64,000 bases of DNA. Origin: Planococcus shenhongbingii. Its GTDB lineage: Bacteria; Bacillota; Bacilli; Bacillales_A; Planococcaceae. The position numbers were made by a program, and so were the translations under genes. The stretch is taken from contig NZ_CP129235.1 of NCBI RefSeq assembly GCF_030413635.1, positions 3,915,505 to 3,979,504 of the forward strand, written 5' to 3'. Each line of letters starts with the position of its first letter. Positions within the stretch are counted from its first letter, which is position 1. Under the pieces are notes generated by a model that was not told the origin of the DNA, ran no database searches, and was given only the letters and a program-made list of their open reading frames with translations. This document shows, piece by piece, positions 1 through 8,007 of the stretch.

Positions 1-1
1 T

Positions 2-37
2 AAGAAAGAGGGGCCGATTTTATGGCTCCTCTTTCTT
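2..37. terminator. Terminator-like hairpin at window edge
   Basis: A 14-base stem (positions 2-15 with 24-37, one G-T pair) encloses an 8-base loop. It lies downstream of the minus-strand APH-like gene, with a repeat element between them. The tail that would show a U-run for minus-strand transcription lies outside the window, so the direction is uncertain. Confidence 0.5.
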
Positions 38-40
38 TAA

Positions 41-255
41 GCTATTGAGAAACTCTTATGCTCTTTTTCATTTCGCTCCACCCGGACGCTTTTCGCGGGC
101 ACGGCTTCAGCCGCTTCCCTCGCTTATGCTCAGTCCAGGGTCTTCAGCTTTCTTTTACTACTTTTAAAGACTCTCTAAAAGTGTGATTGTTTTGGAAAGC
201 TCTCTAAAATATTTATTCCTGCTCTCTAGATACGGAGCCAAACAGCATTGATTTA
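41..255. repeat. Family-1 intergenic repeat (degenerate copy)
   Basis: This non-coding stretch starts with a 'gagaaactc' block and contains 'catttcgctcca' followed by 'cggacgctttt'. It ends with 'tagata-ggagc-aaacagc'. The same blocks, in the same order, recur at 14369-14757 and in part at 40793-41046 and 31180-31308. This copy is the most diverged and lacks part of the central GC-rich segment. Confidence 0.55.
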
Positions 256-265
256 CCATTCCCCA

Positions 266-1204
266 CTAAAACTCATCATTAAAAACTATAGGCGCGATGC
301 CTAATTTGCCGCAAATTCTCTTCGTATCCTGATAATGCCGCTGGGATGGATCCGCGTATTCCAAACACCAAAGCAATTGAAGCAATAATCTGCGCTGCGG
401 GTAATTCACTGGAATAGGGTTGATGGTTTGATATTCCTCAAAAAAGTCTTTCCCCACCATTCCTCTCCATAATTCCAAGCGGGCTAAATCTGACTCAAAT
501 CCACCTGCCCACGCGCTATCAAAATCAACAACAGCTGCCAATTGCCATTTTCCGTCGTGATTGGTTAAAAGGATATTTCCAGGATTCAAATCTTCATGTG
601 TTAATCGTGGCGAGTTGATTTCATTAAATAACCCTTTATTTTGCTGTAAAAGCGACAAAAACATTTCTTGATGGCGTGGATTTCGGATACGCTGTGTTGC
701 CCGCCTTGATAAAGCGGAAGCATAATTGGTTTCTGTGGCAATGACTTCTCCTTTGCTGCCAATTTCTCCAAAAGAGTTGTATGAAATGCTGTGGATCTGG
801 GCGACTGCCCAGCCAAAATCTCGATAAATCGCTCGGAACTCTTCCGGAGCCACCTGCTTTTTAATATCTGACCACAACTGCCCCTCAACATGCGACATCA
901 GCAGGTAGCGATACGGAACCGTTTCATGCGACATATCAAATGCAATTGCTTCGTACGTCGGAATTCCCGATTGTTTCCAAACTTGCTGGTTAATCGCAAA
1001 GGTTCGGTCAAAAGAGCTCGATATTGGAGCATTTGGTCCTGCGAGTTTAATCACCACACGCTGAGATGGATTGGAAAGCGTTAAGTCTGCAACGAAATAA
1101 TCCGTTTTCCTTAAGAGAACTTTGTATTCACGGAGCTGACAGCGTCGACCAAAATGCCGTTGGATAATCGTTCTACAGCTGGATATCTCCTTTTCGGCTT
1201 TCAT
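266..1204 (-). CDS. APH/ChoK-family phosphotransferase
   Basis: This looks like a small-molecule kinase of the aminoglycoside phosphotransferase/choline kinase fold, about 312 aa. The C-terminal half has the Brenner catalytic motif HEDLNPGN (His-x-Asp plus downstream Asn) and then VDFD, the metal-binding Asp motif. The N-terminal lobe has a VVIKLAG segment that fits the ATP-binding lysine strand. The substrate cannot be read from sequence: aminoglycosides, macrolides, homoserine, choline and fructosamine kinases share these motifs. I place the start at the ATG at 1204 because AGAGG lies 6 bases upstream. A GTG at 1231 would add nine residues but has no ribosome-binding site. The gene stands alone between a repeat and a divergent YdeI-like gene. 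Confidence 0.8.
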   Translation of the reverse strand: MKAEKEISSCRTIIQRHFGRRCQLREYKVLLRKTDYFVADLTLSNPSQRVVIKLAGPNAPISSSFDRTFAINQQVWKQSGIPTYEAIAFDMSHETVPYRYLLMSHVEGQLWSDIKKQVAPEEFRAIYRDFGWAVAQIHSISYNSFGEIGSKGEVIATETNYASALSRRATQRIRNPRHQEMFLSLLQQNKGLFNEINSPRLTHEDLNPGNILLTNHDGKWQLAAVVDFDSAWAGGFESDLARLELWRGMVGKDFFEEYQTINPIPVNYPQRRLLLQLLWCLEYADPSQRHYQDTKRICGKLGIAPIVFNDEF

Positions 1205-1377
1205 CCTATGCCTCTTCCCTATAGAATTCACTTACGATCAGACGTACTTTATCCCTGAATTTTAAAACTCATTCACTGCCAGACAGTTCTAAGGCAGTCT
1301 CATTCAGTATTTCTACCAAACTATTCAAGGGGTTATACTAAGGGCAACTATTCAGTTTAGAAAGGAAGCGTTCAAGA

Positions 1378-1947
1378 ATGGAAATCGAGAATTTAATCCG
1401 GGTTAAGACCAGACGGGAACTAAGGGATTGGTTTGAAGAAAATTCAAAGACAGAAAAGTGTTGTTGGGTAATCGTCAGTATGACTGAACAACCCGGAGTC
1501 CTCCAGTATTTAGATGCAGTTGAAGAGGCGTTGTGCTTTGGCTGGATTGACAGCACAAAGAAGAGAATATCAGAAACAGAAGTGGCTCAAAGGCTTTCTC
1601 CACGGAAGAAAAATAGCAATTTTACAGAATTGAACAAAGAGCGGGTACGGAGATTAGAAAAATTAGGCCTGATGAAAGAAGAAGGCCTAAAAATTCTCCC
1701 TGATATGCGGCCCGAATCTTTTACTATAGACAAAGAAATCGAAGCTCGCTTGAAAGAAGACGATCAAGTTTATCAAAACTTCCTCAATTTTCCGAAATTG
1801 TACAAGAGGATTCGGATTGATGCCATCCAAAGTTATAGAAATGAACCGGATGTTTTCAATAGAAAACTGGACAAGTTCATTGAAAATACAAGAAAAAATA
1901 AAATGTATGGCCAGTGGAATGATAGTGGCCGTTTGATTAATTATTAA
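1378..1947 (+). CDS. YdeI/OmpD-associated family protein
   Basis: A 189-aa soluble protein that resembles the YdeI/OmpD-associated (so-called bacteriocin-protection) family. It has an N-terminal LRDWFEENS segment, the ALCFGWIDSTKKRI block and a SPRKKNSNFTELNKER block, all typical of the family. The C-terminal half is charged and helical, with a KRIRIDAIQSYRN stretch. Biochemical function in Gram-positives is unknown, and the bacteriocin label comes from enterobacterial work. AAAGGAAG lies 10 bases before the ATG. The gene is monocistronic. It converges on the permease gene downstream, with a terminator hairpin between them. Confidence 0.8.
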   Translation: MEIENLIRVKTRRELRDWFEENSKTEKCCWVIVSMTEQPGVLQYLDAVEEALCFGWIDSTKKRISETEVAQRLSPRKKNSNFTELNKERVRRLEKLGLMKEEGLKILPDMRPESFTIDKEIEARLKEDDQVYQNFLNFPKLYKRIRIDAIQSYRNEPDVFNRKLDKFIENTRKNKMYGQWNDSGRLINY

Positions 1948-1991
1948 CGAATGGAAATGTTTATTAAAGCAAAATGCAAATTAAACCACAC

Positions 1992-2024
1992 AAAAAAAGC
2001 CAGCTTAATTTAATAAGCTGGCCT
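1992..2024 (-). terminator. Terminator of the sugar-acid operon
   Basis: A 9-bp GC-containing stem (1999-2007 with 2014-2022) with a short loop. On the minus strand it is followed by a run of seven U residues. It lies just past the gntP-like stop codon and separates the two convergent genes. Confidence 0.85.
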
Positions 2025-2041
2025 TCTCATTTCCAATCTTT

Positions 2042-3364
2042 TTATCCTATAAAAAGATCCAAAATCAATACACCGGCAAGACCGACGACTGAAATTATAG
2101 TCACCATCACAGACCAAGTTTTAAGCGTCTGCCCGATGGTCAGGTTAAAGTATTCCTTGTAAATCCAGAACCCTGCATCATTCACGTGAGAGAAGGTGAT
2201 ACTTCCGGCACCAGCTGCTAACACCATAAGTTCCGGACTTGCTCCTGTCGCCGCGATAAGAGGCGCTACGATTCCCGCAGCGGTCATTCCGGCCACTGTT
2301 GCAGAACCTACCGCAACCCTTAGGATAGCAGCGATGAGCCAAGTAAGAATCAACGGAGATAATGTCGATCCTATCATAATGTCAGAAATGTATTGATCAA
2401 TATGGCTGTCGATCAATACTTGCTTGAACGCACCGCCTGCAGCGATGATAAGCAGAATCAAGGCAATTCCACTGACTGCCTCTGCCAGAGATTTCATGAC
2501 GTCTTCCATTTTTTTGCCCCGGTTGAGGCCAAAAGTAAAGAAGGCAATAAGAACAGAGATCAGTAAGGCGACGTTCGGATTACCGATGAAATCGAAGAAC
2601 GGCATAACTGACGACTCTGGCCAAAAGATTTCTACAATTACTTGTGATGCAATTAGGATTACAGGCATCAACGAAGTAATAATACTTGTTGCAAATCCTG
2701 GCATTTCTTCTTCTGTAAATTCTTTCGGATTAAATAATCCTTTTGGAATTTCAACTTCCAAATCTTCTTTCTTAAACAACTTCGTAAATAGAGGTCCGGC
2801 AATAATAATTGCAGGAATCGCAATAATGATTCCCAAGATTAATGTCTGACCGATATTTGCATCAAATACACTCGCTATTGCCGTTGGCCCAGGGTGCGGC
2901 GGAACAAAGCCATGCATTGTGATAAGGGCGGCAATTACTGGCATCCCCACATACAAAATAGGTACACCGGCAGCAGCGGCAATTGTAAATACGAGTGGAA
3001 TCAGAACGACAACCCCAGTTTCGAAAAAGAGGGCAATCCCTGTAACAGATGCCGTTAAAACGGCAGCCAGTTGAACTCTGTCCTTTCCAAATACCCGAAT
3101 AAGTGTTGTGGCAATTCTTTGAGCTCCACCGGAATCTGTCATTAACTTACCGAGTATTGCACCAAAGATGATGATCATGGTTAGACTGCCCAGCGTACTG
3201 CCTAAACCGCTTTGGACAGATGCCATCGCATCAACCGGAGACATTCCTTCTAAAATACCCACAACTAAAGCAACCAGAATTAAAGAAATGAAGGCATTCA
3301 GTTTAAAAACCATCATTAATACAAGTAATAGGGCGACCCCTATAATAATTGAAACTATCGGCAT
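2042..3364 (-). CDS. GntP-family gluconate/acid-sugar permease
   Basis: A 440-aa integral membrane protein with about 12 hydrophobic segments. It matches the GntP family of proton-coupled sugar-acid importers, with the family-typical GGAQRIA, FVPPHPGPTA and SHVNDAGFW blocks. Family members carry gluconate, idonate, glycerate or other short sugar acids, and the exact substrate is not readable. It is the last gene of a four-gene minus-strand operon (reductase, kinase, aldolase, permease), so it probably imports the acid those enzymes break down. AAGGAG stands 8 bases before the ATG. A terminator follows the gene. Confidence 0.88.
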   Translation of the reverse strand: MPIVSIIIGVALLLVLMMVFKLNAFISLILVALVVGILEGMSPVDAMASVQSGLGSTLGSLTMIIIFGAILGKLMTDSGGAQRIATTLIRVFGKDRVQLAAVLTASVTGIALFFETGVVVLIPLVFTIAAAAGVPILYVGMPVIAALITMHGFVPPHPGPTAIASVFDANIGQTLILGIIIAIPAIIIAGPLFTKLFKKEDLEVEIPKGLFNPKEFTEEEMPGFATSIITSLMPVILIASQVIVEIFWPESSVMPFFDFIGNPNVALLISVLIAFFTFGLNRGKKMEDVMKSLAEAVSGIALILLIIAAGGAFKQVLIDSHIDQYISDIMIGSTLSPLILTWLIAAILRVAVGSATVAGMTAAGIVAPLIAATGASPELMVLAAGAGSITFSHVNDAGFWIYKEYFNLTIGQTLKTWSVMVTIISVVGLAGVLILDLFIG

Positions 3365-3478
3365 ATTATTTACTCCTTTTAGAAAGCCATTAACGAAACA
3401 ATGGCGAAGATTGGATATCGCAGGACTTCCAGTGTCTGTAACCTAGCGAAGCGGAAGTTATGCCCGCCTATACTAAAA

Positions 3479-4315
3479 TTATTTTCCAGAAAACAACTTA
3501 ACAAATTTAGTCATTACGGGTTCTATAGACAGTTGCATATCTTCCATAACAGAAGAGAGATGGGCTATTTCTTTGTTTTCGAAATATTTTTGCAGATGAG
3601 AAACAGCAGCCATGGAGACTTCTGTGTTCACATTGATTTTACCTATTCCTAATTCGATGGCCTGTCTGATTTTTTCTTCCGGTGTTCCTGAACCGCCGTG
3701 AAGGACCAGGGGAATATCAACGACTTGCCGGATCCTTTTCAGAAGGTCCATGTCGATCTTCGGTTCTCCTTTATACATGCCGTGTACAGTTCCAATAGCT
3801 GCAGCTAAAAAATCTACGCCTGTTTCTTCGACAAATTTCTTTGCAGTCTCTGGGTCAGTAAGTGTCCCGTCGCCTTCTTCTTCATCAGAGAAGGCCCCTT
3901 TCGGTAAAGAACCAATCTCCGCTTCAACCGACACACCCGCCATATGAGCAATTTCGACAATCTCTTTTGTAAGGCGCATATTCTTCTCAATATCATATGC
4001 TGAACCATCAAACATGACTGATGAAAACCCGCAACGGATGGCTCGAATGATTGATTGCTTCTCATAAGCGTGATCCAAATGAAGAGAAATGGGAACACTC
4101 GCTTTTTCTGCCATTGCTCTTACCATTGCTGAAAATCCTTCAACATCCACTGTTGGAAAGTATCTCTCCCCTAAAGCAATGATTACAGGCTGGTTTTCCT
4201 GTTCCGCAACCTTTATAGCTGCTTGAACCGTTTCTAAGCTATATACATTAAATGCGGCAACGCCGTATTTTCCTTTTTGTGCATCTATTAAAATATCTTT
4301 TGTATTCGCTAACAT
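3479..4315 (-). CDS. Class II (zinc) ketose-bisphosphate-type aldolase
   Basis: A 278-aa class II aldolase of the FbaA/GatY/KbaY/IolJ group. These enzymes cleave a phosphorylated ketose or keto acid to dihydroxyacetone phosphate and an aldehyde using zinc. The expected motifs appear in order: LHLDHA (zinc His and catalytic Asp, near residue 80), EAEIG (near 130), IGTVHGMYKG (zinc His, near 175), LHGGSG (zinc His, near 205) and INVNTE for phosphate binding. It lies 139 bases downstream of a DUF1537 kinase and before a GntP permease, so a phosphorylated sugar acid is a likelier substrate than fructose 1,6-bisphosphate. This is not an OtnC-type decarboxylase, which would be expected in known threonate/erythronate loci. 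Start ATG at 4315 with AAGGAG 6 bases upstream. Confidence 0.87.
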   Translation of the reverse strand: MLANTKDILIDAQKGKYGVAAFNVYSLETVQAAIKVAEQENQPVIIALGERYFPTVDVEGFSAMVRAMAEKASVPISLHLDHAYEKQSIIRAIRCGFSSVMFDGSAYDIEKNMRLTKEIVEIAHMAGVSVEAEIGSLPKGAFSDEEEGDGTLTDPETAKKFVEETGVDFLAAAIGTVHGMYKGEPKIDMDLLKRIRQVVDIPLVLHGGSGTPEEKIRQAIELGIGKINVNTEVSMAAVSHLQKYFENKEIAHLSSVMEDMQLSIEPVMTKFVKLFSGK

Positions 4316-4454
4316 AATGAGCTCCTTAGTTTATAAGTAATGGAATGGCAATTGTATTCGTTTTCAAAACTCTTTCCGGTTGTATACGGCTGCCCTATCG
4401 AATATGATGCAGCCGTATACGAATGAAAATTTTTAACGGATCCATATAATTCCC

Positions 4455-5900
4455 TTATTTATCTAATAGTTCAACCGTCTCTTTAAGGGCAGTTTTTGTT
4501 CCTACATTTCCTGGGAAGATAATATAGGAAATGCCTGGGAATTTGCTTTCTTCTCCAGTGAACCATACTGGGATTCCAGGCTTAATCTGCCCAGCAACAG
4601 TCGCTCTCTTTACTTCAAGCCCTTTTGTTCCGATATCACTTGAAGTAATGCCGCCTTTCGCAACAATATAGCTTGGTCTCACATTCAAGGTTTGAACGAT
4701 GCTGGTTACGGCGTCAGAGATTCTAACCGATAGCATAAGTTCCTCTTCTTTTTTGCCTTCGCCAAGATCCATTCTTTCCCGTTTTGTGTAAACGGCTACT
4801 GTTTTACCTGAACGGATAAGATTTTCACATGTTTCAATGACCCGTTCGGTTTCAGCTTTAAACTGTTCCGGATCCAATACAAGATGGACATTAAACTCGA
4901 TAAACTCAATAAAATCACATTTCTTCAATTCCTCAAGCTGCTCCGTTGTCTTTTTAACGTGAGAACCTACAATGATCAAACCCCCATTGCCAGACTCTTC
5001 CTTGATCAGCTCTTCTCTCGTAAGCAACCCTTTATCACTGACTCCCCCTATTACCTTGGTAAGAGCAGCTGCACTTCTGAACATGAAATGTTTGCCGGCT
5101 TTCATCGCTTTGATGAGTGCTATGGTGAAAATTTCGATATCGACGTAATCTATCGCGTTAACGATGACTTTATTGAAGTCTTTCACTTCAAGCAATTGAT
5201 CCGCAATCTTATCGACTTCAAGCGCTCTTAAGCTTTCGAGTGAGATATACGTTGCGTTTTCCGCTTTGAATCTGCCATTTGATTTTTCTTCAGCCCATTC
5301 ACCTAAATGAGATTTTGTGTAGCCGAATGTCCGGTCTTTCGCAAATTCCGTTTCGCCAGCCGGCACCAAATGGTCTTCATGCTGCACATAGTGGATGTTG
5401 TCGACGGTGAAACGGCCGCCTTCTTTAAAGAATGGAACAATTACTTCTCCGTCAAACTTGATGTCTGAACCGGATTCGATTGTTTCCTTCAATACCTCTG
5501 TTTCAAGCGGATAGTGGCCGCGCAAAGTCGAATCTCCACGGCTGATGATGATAAAATCCTTGCCTTGCTTCTTCGCTGCTTCCAATGCATTTTCAGCAAT
5601 TTCTTTATGTGCTTTTTCTGTTTCAGCTGCTGTAAAGCCTCGGGAGTTCGTTAAGATGAAAAACATCGCATTTTGCTCTGCGAAACCTTTTTCAATACTG
5701 TCTACCGACCAATCCGTGTATACAGAGATGTTATGAACGGTTTGTACACCAGTAGGATCATCATCAAGCACTATGATTTTTTTATTCAGATCAGCCAGTT
5801 CGCTTTTCAGCATTTCCGTTACAGCATTTCTGTCCACTTCCGGAATTCCCTTGAAAACATCGTCAACTAATCTTATATCCGTACTTTTAATCACGCTCAT
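4455..5900 (-). CDS. DUF1537 four-carbon acid-sugar kinase-like protein
   Basis: An ATP-dependent kinase of the OtnK/DtnK (DUF1537) family, 481 aa. The N-terminal domain has the signature VLDDDPTGVQTVH (near residue 50) and SRGDSTLRGHYPLE (near residue 125). The C-terminal nucleotide-binding domain has VAKGGITSSDIG and ends near FPGNVGTKTAL. Known members phosphorylate keto-tetronates, threonate or oxo-isoapionate, so a sugar-acid substrate is expected. I place the start at the ATG at 5900. AAGGAG lies 9 bases upstream, and this avoids overlap with the reductase stop at 5903. A TTG at 5906 is also in frame. It is the second gene of the operon. The roughly 45 residues before the DDDPTG motif are longer than in many relatives. 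Confidence 0.87.
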   Translation of the reverse strand: MSVIKSTDIRLVDDVFKGIPEVDRNAVTEMLKSELADLNKKIIVLDDDPTGVQTVHNISVYTDWSVDSIEKGFAEQNAMFFILTNSRGFTAAETEKAHKEIAENALEAAKKQGKDFIIISRGDSTLRGHYPLETEVLKETIESGSDIKFDGEVIVPFFKEGGRFTVDNIHYVQHEDHLVPAGETEFAKDRTFGYTKSHLGEWAEEKSNGRFKAENATYISLESLRALEVDKIADQLLEVKDFNKVIVNAIDYVDIEIFTIALIKAMKAGKHFMFRSAAALTKVIGGVSDKGLLTREELIKEESGNGGLIIVGSHVKKTTEQLEELKKCDFIEFIEFNVHLVLDPEQFKAETERVIETCENLIRSGKTVAVYTKRERMDLGEGKKEEELMLSVRISDAVTSIVQTLNVRPSYIVAKGGITSSDIGTKGLEVKRATVAGQIKPGIPVWFTGEESKFPGISYIIFPGNVGTKTALKETVELLDK

Positions 5901-5902
5901 TT

Positions 5903-6793
5903 TCAACCTCTCCTTACTTCAACATTTGACAGTTTTTCAAAGTATTGAACAATGCCGCCATGGTCATCGGCAGATTTTCCGTCTACTTTCAATGCATGGA
6001 AGATTTCCAGCAATTGGCTTGATAACGGCATCGGCACGCCAATCTCATGAGCCGTATCAATGACGTTCGTAATGTCTTTCATGTTGATATCAATTCTACC
6101 GCCAGCTACAAAGTTGCGGTCAAGAATTAACGGAACTTTCGCATCGAGGACAGCACTTCCTGCTAATCCGCCTCTGATGGCCTTGTACATTTTTTCCACA
6201 TCAATGCCCGCTTTGCTTGCTAAAACCAATGCTTCAGACATAGCGGCAATATTTAAATTGACGATTACTTGGTTGGCTAATTTCGCGGTCGTACCGCTGC
6301 CATTTCCGCCTACCAATGTCACTTCACTGCCCATGGCGTAAAGAACATCTTTCACTTGCTCAAAGACTTCTTCTTTCCCGCCTACCATGATTGCCAAAGT
6401 TCCATCGATGGCCTTCGGTTCTCCTCCACTAACAGGAGCATCCATCATTTCCACACCTTTTTCCAATGCCAATGCAGCAATTTCTTTTGAAACTACTGGA
6501 GTTATGGAACTCATATCGATAATGACCGTTCCTGGTTCCGCTCCGCTAAGAACACCATTTTCTCCTAGAACAACTTGTTGCACATGTTTGTTGGCAGGAA
6601 GCATTGTAATGACCACTTCACAGCTTTCTCCGATTACTTTCGCAGATTCCGCACGGTTTGCACCTAATTCCACCAAAGACTGAACGGCAGCTTCGTTAAG
6701 ATCGTTGACCGTTACTTCATATCCTTTTGACAAAAGATTTGCTGCCATCGGTTTTCCCATGATTCCTAAACCAATAAATCCTATTTTTTTCAT
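5903..6793 (-). CDS. garR: 2-hydroxy-3-oxopropionate (tartronate semialdehyde) reductase-like
   Basis: A 296-aa NAD(P)-dependent beta-hydroxyacid dehydrogenase. It has an N-terminal Rossmann motif FIGLGIMGKPMAANL, the substrate-binding DAPVSGG block near residue 120 and the catalytic-lysine segment GSGTTAKLANQ near 165-175. The C-terminal DHGGIVQYFEKL end is typical of GarR/GlxR-type enzymes. The likely reaction is tartronate semialdehyde to D-glycerate. The related L-threonate dehydrogenase (LtnD) cannot be excluded by sequence alone. It is the first gene of the minus operon. A glycerate kinase gene lies in the divergent arm, which supports a glycerate-forming role. Start ATG at 6793 with a GAGGAGG site upstream. 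Confidence 0.8.
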   Translation of the reverse strand: MKKIGFIGLGIMGKPMAANLLSKGYEVTVNDLNEAAVQSLVELGANRAESAKVIGESCEVVITMLPANKHVQQVVLGENGVLSGAEPGTVIIDMSSITPVVSKEIAALALEKGVEMMDAPVSGGEPKAIDGTLAIMVGGKEEVFEQVKDVLYAMGSEVTLVGGNGSGTTAKLANQVIVNLNIAAMSEALVLASKAGIDVEKMYKAIRGGLAGSAVLDAKVPLILDRNFVAGGRIDINMKDITNVIDTAHEIGVPMPLSSQLLEIFHALKVDGKSADDHGGIVQYFEKLSNVEVRRG

Positions 6794-6895
6794 CCTATAT
6801 TCCTCCTCAATTATTCGTTTGTTCTATTTTCATAAAAATCGATTTTCTTATATTGTTTGCTTAAATTTGATTATAGAAAGCCCTTACATGTTGAA

Positions 6896-6948
6896 TTGTA
6901 TACTCTTTTTTATTTTTTGTATACAATATGGTATCATTTTGTATACAT
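6896..6948. promoter_or_regulatory. Three FadR-type operators in the divergent promoter region
   Basis: GTATAC occurs at 6898-6903, 6919-6924 and 6941-6946, spaced 21 and 22 bases, or about two helical turns. The central copy is a perfect palindrome, TTGTATACAA, which fits the t-GT-AC-a pattern known for FadR-type GntR regulators. The sites lie between the garR-like gene and the GntR gene, so the regulator probably controls both directions. Confidence 0.6.
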
Positions 6949-7076
6949 TTTACTAGTTATGCGCCTGCTTATTGAAACTTGCCTATTGGTCTTTACCCGT
7001 AGAGTCTCTATCTTTTTTTCACTTTTTTTGATACGTTAATGACAGTTAGGTTTTGTAAAAAATAGGAGTGATTGAA

Positions 7077-7712
7077 ATGAGTCAGGGCATTAAGAATTCT
7101 CGGACCGCTTCTCATCAAGCGTACGAAGTGATGCGTGACAGGATATTAAATGGGGATCTCCCGAGCGGCACAAAAATTGTTGAGGAAAGGCTTGCCCAAG
7201 AATTAGGCTGCAGCCGTACACCGATCCGGGAAGCTCTAAGACAATTAGAATATGAAGGCCTTATCGTAAATAAAAAGATCGTACAGCCTACCGAGAAAGA
7301 TCTGCGGAACTTATTTCAAGTGAGAATTCTTTTAGAGGGCTTTTCAAGTCAAACAGCCGCCATTTATTTGCCTGAAAAGGAACTGGATTTGCTTTCTCAA
7401 TGCATTAGAATTGGGAGAGAAGGAACAACTGAAGAGGTGATGAAAGCAAATGAACATTTTCATGAAATCATTGTTCAAGCCAGCGGCAATTCACAAATCG
7501 TCGACATTCTCAACCGGATGCAGTCAATCATTTATCTTTTCCGCAAGACTGTAGTGCTGCACAAACGCCCCCACTTGATCGAAGAACACCAGAAAATTTA
7601 TGAAGCCATTAAAGCCAGAGACAGCCAAGCGGCAAAATTGCTTATGGAGACTCATCTTCAAGCAGACCTGGATTTTTGTTTGCACATTTTAGGCAGGACA
7701 AATTACGAATGA
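7077..7712 (+). CDS. GntR-family (FadR/FCD) transcriptional regulator
   Basis: A 211-aa regulator with an N-terminal winged helix-turn-helix (residues about 8-70, with GTKIVEERLAQELGCSRTPIREALRQLE). A C-terminal all-helical FCD domain carries histidine-rich metal/ligand positions (NEHFHEI, EEHQKIYEAI, METHLQADL). It probably senses the sugar acid or an intermediate and represses the flanking genes. I chose the ATG at 7077 because AGGAG lies 8 bases upstream. A GTG at 7068 overlaps that site. It is divergent from the reductase-kinase-aldolase-permease operon and shares a region with three GTATAC operators. Confidence 0.88.
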   Translation: MSQGIKNSRTASHQAYEVMRDRILNGDLPSGTKIVEERLAQELGCSRTPIREALRQLEYEGLIVNKKIVQPTEKDLRNLFQVRILLEGFSSQTAAIYLPEKELDLLSQCIRIGREGTTEEVMKANEHFHEIIVQASGNSQIVDILNRMQSIIYLFRKTVVLHKRPHLIEEHQKIYEAIKARDSQAAKLLMETHLQADLDFCLHILGRTNYE

Positions 7713-7733
7713 TAATATTGGATTTCTAAATCA

Positions 7734-7776
7734 GCCTTACATTTCTATGAAGAATAGAAAGTAAGGCATTTATTTT
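7734..7776 (+). terminator. Terminator after the GntR gene
   Basis: A 13-bp stem with one bulged base (7734-7747 with 7755-7767) is followed by a T-rich tract. It lies 22 bases past the GntR stop codon and isolates the regulator from the glycerate kinase operon. Confidence 0.8.
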
Positions 7777-7929
7777 TCTCCTCCTCCCTCTCCTTCAATG
7801 CATTAAACGGCTCTCCATTCTTCTTCAATGCATCTTCTTCCGGTTAATCTCGGCTCATTTCGTTCTATATTATTCCTTTTGCGACTTTCACAAATTTATT
7901 TTCTAATATTTTCCTAATTTATACTCAAA

Positions 7930-7958
7930 TTCTCATGATTTTCTCATCTTCTTCTCAT
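7930..7958 (+). promoter_or_regulatory. Three TTCTCAT direct repeats with 11-bp phasing
   Basis: TTCTCAT begins at 7930, 7941 and 7952. The three copies are spaced exactly 11 bases apart, about 50 bases upstream of the glycerate kinase start. Same-face direct repeats of this kind are typical of dimeric or oligomeric activators such as OmpR/PhoP-type regulators. The protein that reads them is unknown. Confidence 0.45.
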
Positions 7959-8007
7959 ATTCGGAAGGTAACTTAGAAAGTATCAGAGTTTGAGGAGGAG
8001 TTTAAAG

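Noticed and set aside
3479..6793. A standard L-threonate/D-erythronate (LtnD-OtnK-OtnC) operon
   Set aside because: The aldolase has FbaA/IolJ-type zinc and phosphate motifs and is not an OtnC-type decarboxylase, so the known pathway does not fully fit.
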